From: Actinomycetes bacterium | GTDB taxonomy: Bacteria; Actinomycetota; Actinomycetes; Actinomycetales; Dermatophilaceae | DNA length: 64,000 nucleotides | Assembly: GCA_023420415.1 (NCBI GenBank) | Contig: JAEZWF010000056.1 | Span: forward strand, 30,516 to 94,515 | Direction: 5' to 3' | Shown here: piece by piece, positions 25,600-37,802 of the stretch | How positions within the stretch are numbered: the first letter of the stretch is position 1 | Layout: each line of letters opens with the position of its first letter | Position numbers and translations under genes: made by a program | The notes under the pieces: model-generated | Told to the model about the DNA's origin: nothing | Databases searched by the model: none | Seen by the model: the letters and a program-made list of their open reading frames with translations, nothing else

Positions 25600-26616
25600 C
25601 TAGTCGGAGGTCGTGGAGGTTTCGGTCACAGAACGGCGAATGCGCCGGATCTTCTTGTCTGATGGGACGCGCTCGCCCATTTCCTCTGGGGTGAACTCCG
25701 CGTTCTCGCCGAAGGTTCCGCCGTCCGCCGGGGCTCCGTCCTCGCCGTAGGCGCCCTTGGCGGGGCGGCGCTTGCGCAGCGGTGGGGTGACGCCCGGGGC
25801 GAGCCGGCGGGTCGTGATGAGGAAGCCGGTGTGCCCGTGCATGCGGTGTTGGGGCCGGACGGCGAGGCCCTCGAGGTGCCAGCCGCGCACCATCGACTCC
25901 CACGCGTCGGGCTCGGTGTAGCCGCCATGGTCGCGCATCGCCTCGGCCACGCGGGACAGCTGAGTGGCGGTGGCGACGTAGCAGATGAGGACACCGCCGG
26001 GAGTCAGCGCGTCGGCGACGACGTCGAGGCACTCCCAGGGGGCGAGCATGTCGAGGACGACGCGGTCGATGCTGCCGTCCTCGACGGTCTGGGGCAGCTG
26101 CTCGACGAGGTCACCGATGGTGACGGTCCAAGCCGGGTGGTCGACGCCGAAGAACGCGCGGGCGTTGCCCTTGGCGATGTCGGCGAAGTCCTCGCGTCGC
26201 TCGAAGGAGTAGAGGTGGCCGTGCTCCCCTACGGCGCGCAGCAACGACATCGACAGCGCGCCGGAGCCCACGCCGGCCTCGACCACGCGCGCGCCGGGGA
26301 AGATGTCGGCCATCGTGACGATCTGGCCGGCGTCCTTGGGGTAGACCACCGCGGCGCCGCGTGGCATCGACATGACGTAGTCGGACAGCAGTGGGCGCAG
26401 GGCGAGGTACTCGACGCCGGCGGTGTTCTTGACGACGGTGCCGTCGGGCGCGCCGATGAGGTCGTCGTGCGCGAGACGGCCGCGGTGGGTGTGGAACTCG
26501 CGCCCGGCCTCGAGGGTGATGGTGTGCAGCCGCCCCTTGGGGTCGGTGAGCTGCACCCGGTCGCCCACCGCGAACGGTCCGCGGCGCAGGTCGGCACCGA
26601 TCGCTGAGTCAGTCAT
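25600..26616 (-). CDS. trmI: tRNA (adenine-58-N1)-methyltransferase TrmI
   Basis: About 338 residues from ATG 26616. SAM-binding Rossmann motif 'VVEAGVGSGALSMSLLRAVG' is near residue 110, catalytic-region 'VVLDMLAPWECLDV' near 190, and the N-terminal 'GDRVQLTDPKGRLHTITLEAG' is the TrmI beta domain. It forms m1A58 in the T-loop of tRNAs as a homotetramer. The C-terminus has an extra basic/polar tail. A 6-bp dyad (25593-25598 with 25604-25609) surrounds its stop codon and may act in termination. Gene order trmI-mpa is conserved in actinobacteria. Confidence 0.92.
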   Translation of the reverse strand: MTDSAIGADLRRGPFAVGDRVQLTDPKGRLHTITLEAGREFHTHRGRLAHDDLIGAPDGTVVKNTAGVEYLALRPLLSDYVMSMPRGAAVVYPKDAGQIVTMADIFPGARVVEAGVGSGALSMSLLRAVGEHGHLYSFERREDFADIAKGNARAFFGVDHPAWTVTIGDLVEQLPQTVEDGSIDRVVLDMLAPWECLDVVADALTPGGVLICYVATATQLSRVAEAMRDHGGYTEPDAWESMVRGWHLEGLAVRPQHRMHGHTGFLITTRRLAPGVTPPLRKRRPAKGAYGEDGAPADGGTFGENAEFTPEEMGERVPSDKKIRRIRRSVTETSTTSD

Positions 26617-26627
26617 GGCGCGCGAGT

Positions 26628-27740
26628 CTAGTTGCGCGCGGTGGCTGCTCGGTTCACGGCATCGACGGTGGCCAGGCCCCAGACCCTTCCGCCTGCGGTC
26701 AGCACGACGACCCCGACCCCGGACTCCTGCATGGCCGCCACGACGCCGTCGACGGGCTGCTCGGGCGTCGCCTCGATGACGTTGCCGTCCGGTAGGCGCA
26801 GCGCGGCCGAGGTGAGCGGTGCCGTGCGCAGCACCTCGGGTGCCAGCTCGTCGCTCGCCCCACCAAAGAGGAGGTTGGGTATGCCGCGCGCATCGGTTGT
26901 GACGACCGCGCGCGGGTGGTCCAAGGCCGCTTGGACGGAGGTCGTCGGAGCCACGAGGTCCGCGGGGACCGCGATCCCGCCGACCGTGAGCCGGCCAAGG
27001 CTCGCGACCGCCTTTCCGCGGTTGATGGCGGCGGTGGCGCCGGTCCAGATCACCGAGGCGATGACGATCGCCCAGATTGCCGAGAACCCGGGCCGCTCGC
27101 CACGGGTCAGCGGCAGGACGATGAACCACACCACGGCCACGACGGCGAGCACGCGGCCCGCCCAGCCGGCCACGACCGACCCCTTCGCCCGGTTGCCGGT
27201 CGCGGCCCAGACGACCGACTCCAGCGCCTGCCCACCGTCCAGCGGCAGCGCCGGGATGACGTTGAACAGGGCCAGGGCGCCGTTGATGATGAGCAGGCCC
27301 TCGAGCAGGTCGGCGGTCAGCCCACCGGGTCGCGTCAGCAGCGCGAGCAGCGCCACCACCGCCAGCAGCGCGTTGGCGAGAGGGCCGGCGAGGGCGACCA
27401 CGGCGAGGCGTCCGGGCGACGGACGCAGCGCCTCGAACGAGGTGTGCCCACCCCAGAGGTTCGCGACGATGCGCACGACCGGCATGCCGAGGGCCTTCGC
27501 CGACACGGCATGCGCCGCCTCGTGCACGAGCACGGACACGAGCAGCAGCAACGCCTGCAGGGCCCCACGGGTCAGCCCGTGGACCGGGTCCGTGTCGAGC
27601 ACCGGCTGGGCGACGATGAAGACGATCACCAGCGCGATGAGGAACCAGCTGGGTGCCAGGTAGACCGGCACCCCGACGATCCGGCCGATGCGGACGCCGT
27701 GTCCCCGCTCGTCGTCGGGGCGGCCGGCCTCGCTCGTCAT
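26628..27740 (-). CDS. Site-2 protease family (M50) membrane metalloprotease
   Basis: A 370-residue integral membrane zinc protease. 'VLVHEAAHAVSA' holds the HExxH-type zinc motif (HEAAH, about residue 77), and 'PALPLDGGQALESVVW' holds the third ligand Asp near 183. About six transmembrane helices are seen. The C-terminal part ('ALDHPRAVVTTDARGIPNLLF') looks like a degenerate CBS pair, as in Rip3-type proteases. It is probably active in regulated intramembrane proteolysis. It is just upstream of trmI and divergent from metH. Confidence 0.9.
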   Translation of the reverse strand: MTSEAGRPDDERGHGVRIGRIVGVPVYLAPSWFLIALVIVFIVAQPVLDTDPVHGLTRGALQALLLLVSVLVHEAAHAVSAKALGMPVVRIVANLWGGHTSFEALRPSPGRLAVVALAGPLANALLAVVALLALLTRPGGLTADLLEGLLIINGALALFNVIPALPLDGGQALESVVWAATGNRAKGSVVAGWAGRVLAVVAVVWFIVLPLTRGERPGFSAIWAIVIASVIWTGATAAINRGKAVASLGRLTVGGIAVPADLVAPTTSVQAALDHPRAVVTTDARGIPNLLFGGASDELAPEVLRTAPLTSAALRLPDGNVIEATPEQPVDGVVAAMQESGVGVVVLTAGGRVWGLATVDAVNRAATARN

Positions 27741-27801
27741 GGCGCAGACACTACGTGACCACCCCCGGCCCGCCGGTTGCCGCCCGGTCCATACTGGTCT
27801 G

Positions 27802-31599
<3,798 letters not shown>

Positions 31600-31601
31600 A
31601 G

Positions 31602-31656
31602 ACACCGGGTATGCCGCGTGGCTGGGCAGCGCTGTCAGCCCCGCGGCATACGGTGT
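31602..31656. terminator. Hairpin downstream of metH built from GTATGCCGCG arms
   Basis: GTATGCCGCG (31609-31618) pairs perfectly with CGCGGCATAC (31642-31651). The stem continues outward as ACACC/GGTGT after a 2-base bulge and inward as GGCTG/CAGCC after one mismatch. It lies 3 bases after the metH stop and just before the next gene. There is no U-tract. It is probably a terminator. Confidence 0.75.
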
Positions 31657-31660
31657 GGCC

Positions 31661-32506
31661 ATGGTTCCCGCGTTGTCCCCGAGTCGGGCGTCGGACTTCA
31701 AGCAGTGCCCACTGCTGTACCGGTTCCGCGCCGTCGACAAGCTGCCCGCCCCGCCGAGCCCTGCCGCGGCCCGCGGGACGCTGGTGCACGCGGTCCTGGA
31801 GCGCCTGTTCGACCTGCCGGCGGAGCAACGCACGCCGACCGCCGCCGCCGAGCTCGTCGGGCCGCAGTGGGAGCGGCTGGTGCTGGAGGAGCCCGAGCTC
31901 GCCGAGATGATCGCGGGTGACGAGCAGCGCACGGTCGAGTCGTGGTTCGGTGAGGCGAACGCGCTGATCGAGACGTGGTTCGACCTGGAGGACCCGACCC
32001 GGCTCGAGCCGGCCGAGCGTGAGCTGTACGTCGAGACCGACCTCGACGGGCTGGTGCTGCGCGGCTACGTGGACCGGCTCGACGTCGCGCCCGACGGTGC
32101 GATGCGAGTGGTCGACTACAAGACGGGGCGGTCGCCGAGCGAGCTGTTCGAGGGCAAGGCGCTGTTCCAGATGAAGTTCTACGCCCTCGTGCTGTGGCGG
32201 CTGCGTGGCGAGATCCCGAGATTGCTGCAGCTGGTCTACCTCGGCAACGGCGAGGTCGTCCGCTACTCCCCCGACGAGCACGACCTGCTCAGCCTCGAAC
32301 GCAACCTCAAGGCGGTGTGGACCGCGATCGAGCGCGCCGCTACGACCGGCGACTGGCGACCCAAGACGTCCAAGCTGTGCGACTGGTGCGACTACCGCGA
32401 GTTCTGCCCCGCGTGGGGTGGCACTCCCCCGCCGCTGCCCGACAACGCGGCCCAGATCGCGCTCGACCCCGGCGTGTCGGGTCAGGTCGTCCCTGCCGAC
32501 GACTGA
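31661..32506 (+). CDS. RecB-family PD-(D/E)XK nuclease with Fe-S cluster motif
   Basis: A 281-residue stand-alone nuclease. Motifs: 'SPSRASDFKQCPLLYRFR' (first cluster Cys near residue 16), 'GTLVHAVLERLF', 'LRGYVDRLD' (catalytic Asp), 'VVDYKTG' (Asp and Lys of the PD-(D/E)XK core) and the Cys triad 'CDWCDYREFC' near 245-254. Together with the early Cys this fits the four-cysteine Fe-S cluster of AddB/Cas4-type nucleases. It probably processes DNA ends. Start ATG 31661 directly follows the metH terminator hairpin. Confidence 0.9.
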   Translation: MVPALSPSRASDFKQCPLLYRFRAVDKLPAPPSPAAARGTLVHAVLERLFDLPAEQRTPTAAAELVGPQWERLVLEEPELAEMIAGDEQRTVESWFGEANALIETWFDLEDPTRLEPAERELYVETDLDGLVLRGYVDRLDVAPDGAMRVVDYKTGRSPSELFEGKALFQMKFYALVLWRLRGEIPRLLQLVYLGNGEVVRYSPDEHDLLSLERNLKAVWTAIERAATTGDWRPKTSKLCDWCDYREFCPAWGGTPPPLPDNAAQIALDPGVSGQVVPADD

Positions 32507-33168
32507 CGCGCGACGTCGCGCGCCAGCGAAGCCAGGTCGGTCGGCGTGAGGCCGCGCAGACTGGGCACCTGGACTGCCCCCGCCGTGATGGGCACGGGCA
32601 CCACGTGCGGCACCGCGATCGTCGGCACTCCGGCCGCGACGGCCGAGCGCACTCCGGTCGGCGAGTCCTCGATGGCGACGCAGTCCGCGGCCTCGACACC
32701 CAGGGAGCGCGCCGCCGCGAAGTAGGGCTCCGGGTGCGGCTTGCCGTGTTCGACCTCGTCGCCGGTGATGACCGCGGCGAACGTCCCCGTCGGCAGGGCC
32801 TGCACCACAGCATCCGCCAACGACCGCCACGACATGGTGACGAGTGCGTTGGGCACTCCCGCCTCCTGAAGTGACGACAACAGCTCGCGCGCCCCCGGCC
32901 GCCACGGCACGTGCTCGCGGACCTGCACGATGACCCGCGACAGCAGCTCCTCGATGATCTGCACCGGGGTGAGCTGCACCGGGCTGTGGTCGCGGATGAA
33001 CTCGGCCGACACCATGAGGTCGTTGCCGACGAGCTGGTGGGCGTACTCCTCGTTCCAGACACCACCGGCTTCCTCGACGATCGCGTGCTCAGCGGTGATC
33101 CAGTAGGGCTCGGTGTCGACGAGGGTGCCGTCCATGTCCCAGAGGACGGCGGCGGGCAGGTCGGTCAC
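32482..33168 (-). CDS. HAD-superfamily phosphatase (phosphoglycolate/beta-phosphoglucomutase-like)
   Basis: About 228 residues. The nucleophile motif 'VLWDMDGTLVDTEPYW' (Asp near residue 10), motif II 'ALVTMSWRS' (Thr), motif III Lys in 'EVEHGKPHPEPYF' and motif IV 'CVAIEDSPTGVRSA' are all present, with an alpha-helical cap between I and II. It dephosphorylates small metabolites; the substrate is uncertain. GTG 33168 is chosen because it puts the first beta strand at the N-terminus. The 3' ends of this gene and the RecB-like gene overlap by 25 bases (convergent). It is divergent from the PAC2 gene. Confidence 0.88.
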   Translation of the reverse strand: MTDLPAAVLWDMDGTLVDTEPYWITAEHAIVEEAGGVWNEEYAHQLVGNDLMVSAEFIRDHSPVQLTPVQIIEELLSRVIVQVREHVPWRPGARELLSSLQEAGVPNALVTMSWRSLADAVVQALPTGTFAAVITGDEVEHGKPHPEPYFAAARSLGVEAADCVAIEDSPTGVRSAVAAGVPTIAVPHVVPVPITAGAVQVPSLRGLTPTDLASLARDVARQSSAGTT

Positions 33169-33233
33169 GTCTGGGGAGTCTACGGAACGTAGGCTGACAA
33201 CCGCCGGTGCCCCACCGGCATACGTGAGGAGGC

Positions 33234-34094
33234 ATGGTGATCGAGCTCGAGGACGTGCCAGAGCTGGACAACCCGGTCGTGATCGCGGCATTCGAGGGAT
33301 GGAACGACGCGGGCGAGGCGGCCACGTCGGCCGTCGACCACCTCATCGACGTGTGGGACGCCGAGCCCATCGCAGCCCTGGACCCCGAGGACTACTACGA
33401 CTTCCAGGTGAACCGGCCCCGTGTCGTGCTCGACGACGGCCGCCGCCGGATTCACTGGCGCACCACTCGCATCCTCGTGGCCTCCAGCTCCGGCCTCGAC
33501 CGTGACGTCATCCTCGTCCAGGGCATCGAGCCGTCGTTCCGCTGGCGCGCGTTCACCATCGAGCTGATGGAGTTCGCCCAGGAGGTGGGTGCCAGCACCG
33601 TCATCACCCTCGGCGCGCTGATGGCCGATGTGGCGCACACGCGGCCCATCCCGGTGACCGCGACGTCCGAGGACGACGACGTCATCCACCGGTTCGACCT
33701 CGAGCCGAGCCGGTACGAGGGCCCGACCGGGATCGTCGGAGTGCTCGCCGACGCGGCGACGCAGAGCGGCATGCAGTCGATCTCGGCGTGGGCCGCGGTG
33801 CCGCACTATGCCGGGCACACCCCATCGCCCAAGGCGACGCTGGCGCTCATCTCCCGGCTCGAGGAGCTGCTCGACGCCGCCATTCCCCACGGCGACCTCG
33901 GTGACGCCGCCAAGGCGTGGGAACGCGGGGTCAACGAGCTGGCCGACACCGACGAGGAGGTCGCCGAGTACGTCCAGTCTCTGGAGGAGGCGCAGGACAC
34001 GGCCGACCTGCCGGAGGCGACGGGTGACGCGATCGCGCGCGAGTTCGAGCGCTATCTGAGGCGGCGCGGCCAGGATGGTCCCCCGACCGCCTGA
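33234..34094 (+). CDS. PAC2 family protein
   Basis: A 286-residue member of the PAC2 (proteasome assembly chaperone 2-like) family, which is common in proteasome-bearing actinobacteria. Typical segments: 'PVVIAAFEGWNDAGEAATSAVDHL' near the start and 'GPTGIVGVLADAATQSGMQSISAWAAVPHY' near residue 165. Its biochemical role in bacteria is unproven; a link to proteasome assembly is suggested only by homology. Start ATG 33234 has a strong gaggagg site. Confidence 0.88.
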   Translation: MVIELEDVPELDNPVVIAAFEGWNDAGEAATSAVDHLIDVWDAEPIAALDPEDYYDFQVNRPRVVLDDGRRRIHWRTTRILVASSSGLDRDVILVQGIEPSFRWRAFTIELMEFAQEVGASTVITLGALMADVAHTRPIPVTATSEDDDVIHRFDLEPSRYEGPTGIVGVLADAATQSGMQSISAWAAVPHYAGHTPSPKATLALISRLEELLDAAIPHGDLGDAAKAWERGVNELADTDEEVAEYVQSLEEAQDTADLPEATGDAIAREFERYLRRRGQDGPPTA

Positions 34095-34097
34095 GCG

Positions 34098-34366
34098 GTA
34101 TGCCGCGTGGCCCATGCCGCGGGGCTGCCTGGCCTACGCGGCGGAGCCGGCGTGGGCTGTACGGCGCACCGTGGCTTGTGGTCGGGTTCAACGACGCCAT
34201 GACGCAACGGCATGGGGCCGGGTTGGGTGGCGTGTTGCCCTGACGGTCACGGGGGCGTCTGGCGTCGCCGTCTTCTCCGACGACGCTCAGGCTTGTGTGC
34301 CGGCTCATGGAACGCCAACTCTTGCCATATTTTGTTGCGGGACAGCGGGATTCGTTGTGGACAACC
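34098..34366. other. Gene-less spacer before the DUF222/HNH gene
   Basis: No credible coding sequence on either strand. It holds one GTATGCCG word at 34097 close to the PAC2 stop, partly mirrored by a nearby CATGCCGCG. The last 150 bases fall to clearly lower GC than the neighbourhood (for example 34320-34400), leading into the promoter described next. Confidence 0.6.
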
Positions 34367-34395
34367 TTGTGCATCGAACGTGTGTTCGATATAGT
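34367..34395 (+). promoter_or_regulatory. Sigma-70-type promoter, apparently giving a leaderless mRNA
   Basis: TTGTGC (34367-34372) and TATAGT (34390-34395) are separated by exactly 17 bases. The expected start of transcription, 6-7 bases after the -10 box, falls on the ATG at 34401. The transcript of the HNH gene would therefore have no leader. The LexA-type box fills the spacer. Confidence 0.65.
34374..34389. promoter_or_regulatory. LexA (SOS) box
   Basis: TCGAACGTGTGTTCGA is a perfect match to the actinobacterial LexA operator pattern TCGAAC-N4-GTTCGA, fully palindromic in its 6-bp arms. It lies between the -35 and -10 boxes of the HNH gene, where bound LexA would block RNA polymerase. 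In M. tuberculosis several 13E12-family genes carry such boxes. Confidence 0.9.
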
Positions 34396-34400
34396 GAGGC

Positions 34401-36266
34401 ATGGTCGCGATGGAGCTTCTGGAGCAAGTCACGCAGATGGTGCGTGACCTGTCCGACGCGGGCTCGGGGGTCGACTTGGGGTCGTGGTCGGGTGAGGACC
34501 TGCTGGACCTGGTCGAGGCGACGCAGCGGTTGACCAACACCGTTGCGGGTTTGCAGACGCGGGCGGTTGCGCACGTCGCCGCTCATGATGAGCACCTGGA
34601 CCGGCACGGGCAGTGGGTGCTCCAGCACCGCGGCCTGGGGCACAAGTCCTTGGATGCCGGAGCCATGGTCGCGACCCGGATGGGCATCTCGACGACCGCG
34701 GGCGAGTCGCGGGTTGATGACGCGGTGCACCAGGTCACGACCACCCCAGATCTCGTGCACGCGATGGGCACGGGCGATCTGGACGCGTGGCGGGCCCGGG
34801 TGGTCACGGGTGAGCTGTCCGCGTGCCCCGACGAGGCAGCGACCACGGTCATGGACCTGCTGCTGGACCACGTGCATGCCAAGGGTGGCTGGGACGAGAC
34901 CGCCGGACCGCTACGGACCAGGGTGCGGCGGCTCATCGCCAGGGTCGCACCGCAGGTCCCGGCCGAGGAAGCAGCCGACGCGGTGGAGAACCGGTGCGTC
35001 GTGCGGACCCCGGCCACCCAGGGCACCGACCACTGGGAAGCCGAGCTCCCGATCGAGTCGTCGCTGCCGATGTGGCACGCGATCGAGACCCTGGCCCACC
35101 AGCTTCGCCAGCACGACAAGGGCCTGACCGTGAACCAGGCCCGCGCCGACGCCCTGGCCCAGCTCGTCATGCAACAGGCCGACGTCACCGTGCTCCTGCA
35201 CGCCACCATCCCCGACACCCCCACCAACCCCACCGACCGGCCCGTGCAGCCCACCTCCGGACCGGGACCAGATACGGGCACGTTCTCAGGAACTGACCAG
35301 CCGACACCACCCATGGGCGCTCAGGAGCAGCAGGGTCAAGCCGCCCTTGCCGCATCGGCGACCGAACAGAACGAGAGCGGCGTCGCTCACCGCACCGGCG
35401 GAAACCGAGCCGACGCCGCTGGCGCCGATGGCGCCGAGGCCAGTGGACCGGGCGACTCGACCAGTCCCCCACCACATGGCGGACCATCCTCACCCGATGA
35501 GCCGGTGCCGATGCGGGTGGCGTCGCTGACCGAGATCGGCGGCCTGTCGTCGCAACCGGTGCTGCTCGACCTGAGCAACCTGGCCCAGAACGCCCGCCTC
35601 AAGAACTCCACCCCACTGATGTGCGACCCGAACACCGGGGCCGTGACGTCCGGCATGATCCCCGCCGGTCTCGGACCACCGGGCAAGAACACCAAGAACG
35701 CCGCCGACCGCGTCCGCTCCTACGCCATGCCCGCGCGCATGCAACGCCTCGTGCGCCTGCGCGACGGACGCTGCCGCTTCCCCGGCTGCACCGTTGCAGC
35801 CCGGTTCTGCGACCTCGACCACGTCGTACCCTGGCCCATCGGGGTCACCGACCCCGCCAACCTCATCTGCCTGTGCCGACGCCACCACCGCATCAAGCAA
35901 CGCCAAGGCTGGCGAGCAGTCCTCCTCGCGGGCGGCATCGTGCAGTGGACCGACCCCACCGGCAAACGCACCACCACCAACCCGGTCGACCACCTGCACC
36001 GCACCACCCTCACCACGCAGATCCCTGAGCCCGTAAGACCAGCCATCGACCGAGACGCCATCGACCAGCGACGCCCCCCTCGCCGCCTCGTGGAGTGGCA
36101 CCACGCTCCCCGCCACGTCCTGCGACCCCTCAACCTGACCGACGACGTCCCCACCATGCTCGAGCTCTACCACGAACGCCTCATCGAGCTCGCCCCACCA
36201 CCCGACCTCATCATCGAGCTCGACCCCACACCACCGGTGCCCGTCTACGACGAACCACCGTTCTAG
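34401..36266 (+). CDS. DUF222 / HNH endonuclease domain protein (13E12 repeat family)
   Basis: A 621-residue protein: N-terminal helical DUF222 region (about 1-270), a Pro/Gly/Thr-rich variable linker (about 275-370), then a C-terminal HNH nuclease. The HNH part has zinc-type cysteines 'CRFPGC' near 457, the catalytic 'CDLDHVVPW' near 471 and 'NLICLCRRHHRIK' near 486-498. Family members are multi-copy in actinobacterial genomes and often SOS-induced; their biological role is not established. It has its own LexA-controlled, probably leaderless promoter. It contains none of the GTATGCC words that dot its neighbours, consistent with recent arrival, though the sample is small. Confidence 0.92.
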   Translation: MVAMELLEQVTQMVRDLSDAGSGVDLGSWSGEDLLDLVEATQRLTNTVAGLQTRAVAHVAAHDEHLDRHGQWVLQHRGLGHKSLDAGAMVATRMGISTTAGESRVDDAVHQVTTTPDLVHAMGTGDLDAWRARVVTGELSACPDEAATTVMDLLLDHVHAKGGWDETAGPLRTRVRRLIARVAPQVPAEEAADAVENRCVVRTPATQGTDHWEAELPIESSLPMWHAIETLAHQLRQHDKGLTVNQARADALAQLVMQQADVTVLLHATIPDTPTNPTDRPVQPTSGPGPDTGTFSGTDQPTPPMGAQEQQGQAALAASATEQNESGVAHRTGGNRADAAGADGAEASGPGDSTSPPPHGGPSSPDEPVPMRVASLTEIGGLSSQPVLLDLSNLAQNARLKNSTPLMCDPNTGAVTSGMIPAGLGPPGKNTKNAADRVRSYAMPARMQRLVRLRDGRCRFPGCTVAARFCDLDHVVPWPIGVTDPANLICLCRRHHRIKQRQGWRAVLLAGGIVQWTDPTGKRTTTNPVDHLHRTTLTTQIPEPVRPAIDRDAIDQRRPPRRLVEWHHAPRHVLRPLNLTDDVPTMLELYHERLIELAPPPDLIIELDPTPPVPVYDEPPF

Positions 36267-36515
36267 TCGGGAGCGCCAAAACTCGTGCGCGTGGGGCTGA
36301 TTCGGGCTGCACGCCAGCGGCCGGCGAAGGCCTGCCGGACTGGTCATCCACCGCTCCGGTGAAGCCGACTGGAGCGCGTCAAAACGGTTCGGCTCGCGGC
36401 GCTGCAAGAGTCGCCGGGCGCGTTCGGGTCAACGGCTGTCACTCGATCTGGATTAGAGACCTGAGCTAGCGGAGGACGGCCCCCGACTGCCTGGGCCCAC
36501 GACTCAGGGACAGCG

Positions 36516-37766
36516 TCAGACGCGAACGCCGAGGATGGCGTCGAGGGCTCGAGCGAGCACACCAGGAGCGGAGGCGTCGTCACCGCCGCGGGTCAGCGTC
36601 TGCTCGGCCCAGCGGTCGACCGCGGCCAGTGCGCCGGGGGTGTCGAGGTCGGAGGCAACCCGCTCGCGCACCGTCTCCACGACCTCGTCGGCCGGCGGCG
36701 CCGTGTTCACCGACAGCGCCGAACGCCACCGCGCCAACCGCGCCTCGGCACGCTCCAGCAGCTCGTCGGACCACGACCACTCCGTGCGGTAGTGCTGGTC
36801 CAGCAGCGCCAGCCGGATCGCCATCGGGTCGACCCCGTCGGCGCGCAGCTTCGACACGAGCACGAGGTTGCCCCTGGACTTGCTCATCTTCTCGCCGTCG
36901 AGCCCGACCATCGCCTGGTGCGCGTAAAACCGCGCGAACGGCCGTTCGTCGGTCACCACCACGGCCTGCGAGGCGCTCATCTCGTGGTGCGGGAAGATCA
37001 GGTCGGTGCCGCCGCCCTGCACGTCGAACGCCATGCCCAGGTGGTCCAACGCGATCGCGGTGCACTCGACGTGCCAGCCGGGCCGCCCGTCCGGCAGACC
37101 CTCGACCGACCACGACGGCTCACCGTCGCGCGCAGCCCGCCACAGCAACGGGTCGAGCGCGTCCCGCTTCCCCTCGCGGTCCGGGTCGCCCCCACGTTCC
37201 GGAAACACCTCGAGCATCTGGTCACGGTCCCAGTTCGACACCGAGCCGAACCCCTTGTCGGAGCGGATGTCCAGGTAGACGTCGTCCCCCGCGGACGACT
37301 CAGGTGTCGACACGGCATACGCGGCCCCCTGCTCGAGCAGTCGGCGCACGACGTCACCGATCGCGGGCACGCTCTCGACGACACCGACGTAGTGGTCGGG
37401 CGGGATGACCGCCAACGCAGTCATGTCCTCGCGGAAGAGGGCGATCTCCTGGGTAGCCAGGTCTTCCCACGCGACGCCGTCGCGCTGCGCCCGCTCCAGC
37501 AACGGGTCGTCGACGTCGGTGATGTTCTGCACGTACTCCACGTCGTGCCCGGCATCGCGCAACGCACGTCCGAGCACGTCGAACGTCACGTTGGTGGCCG
37601 CGTGCCCCATGTGCGTGGCGTCGTACGGGGTGATGCCGCAGACGTACATTCGCGCGACCGGGCCGGGAGTGAGGGCGCGCACCTGACCCGTGGCGGTGTC
37701 GAACAGCTCGACCGGTCGACCGGTGCCCGGCACCGACGGGATGAAGGGCGTGGGCCAGGAGATCAC
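36516..37766 (-). CDS. mshC: Mycothiol ligase MshC (cysteine:GlcN-inositol ligase)
   Basis: A 416-residue class-I aminoacyl-tRNA-synthetase paralogue that joins cysteine to GlcN-Ins using ATP, the third step of mycothiol synthesis. It has the HIGH-like 'THMGHAATNVTFD' (about residue 54), the preceding zinc Cys in 'YVCGITPYDA' (MshC-specific, CysS normally has 'YxCGxTVYD'), zinc ligands 'WHVECTAIA' and 'FPHHEMS', and 'KMSKSRGN' near 293. It lacks the CysS anticodon domain length. Start GTG 37766. It clusters with SCO1664-, DUF3090- and phosphatase-type genes as in Streptomyces. About 250 bases before it contain no recognisable gene. Confidence 0.95.
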   Translation of the reverse strand: MISWPTPFIPSVPGTGRPVELFDTATGQVRALTPGPVARMYVCGITPYDATHMGHAATNVTFDVLGRALRDAGHDVEYVQNITDVDDPLLERAQRDGVAWEDLATQEIALFREDMTALAVIPPDHYVGVVESVPAIGDVVRRLLEQGAAYAVSTPESSAGDDVYLDIRSDKGFGSVSNWDRDQMLEVFPERGGDPDREGKRDALDPLLWRAARDGEPSWSVEGLPDGRPGWHVECTAIALDHLGMAFDVQGGGTDLIFPHHEMSASQAVVVTDERPFARFYAHQAMVGLDGEKMSKSRGNLVLVSKLRADGVDPMAIRLALLDQHYRTEWSWSDELLERAEARLARWRSALSVNTAPPADEVVETVRERVASDLDTPGALAAVDRWAEQTLTRGGDDASAPGVLARALDAILGVRV

Positions 37767-37802
37767 GGGTGGCAGCCTACGTGGGCGGGGTGACCGGGCG
37801 GG

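Noticed and set aside
27741..27801. Possible cobalamin riboswitch before metH
   Set aside because: The gap is only 61 bases, far too short for a B12 aptamer, and shows no B12-box-like sequence.
34356..34364. TGTGGACAA, a match to the DnaA-box consensus (complement TTGTCCACA), within a 12-bp palindrome
   Set aside because: A single box with no cluster, no AT-rich unwinding region and no dnaA/dnaN genes nearby; not an origin.
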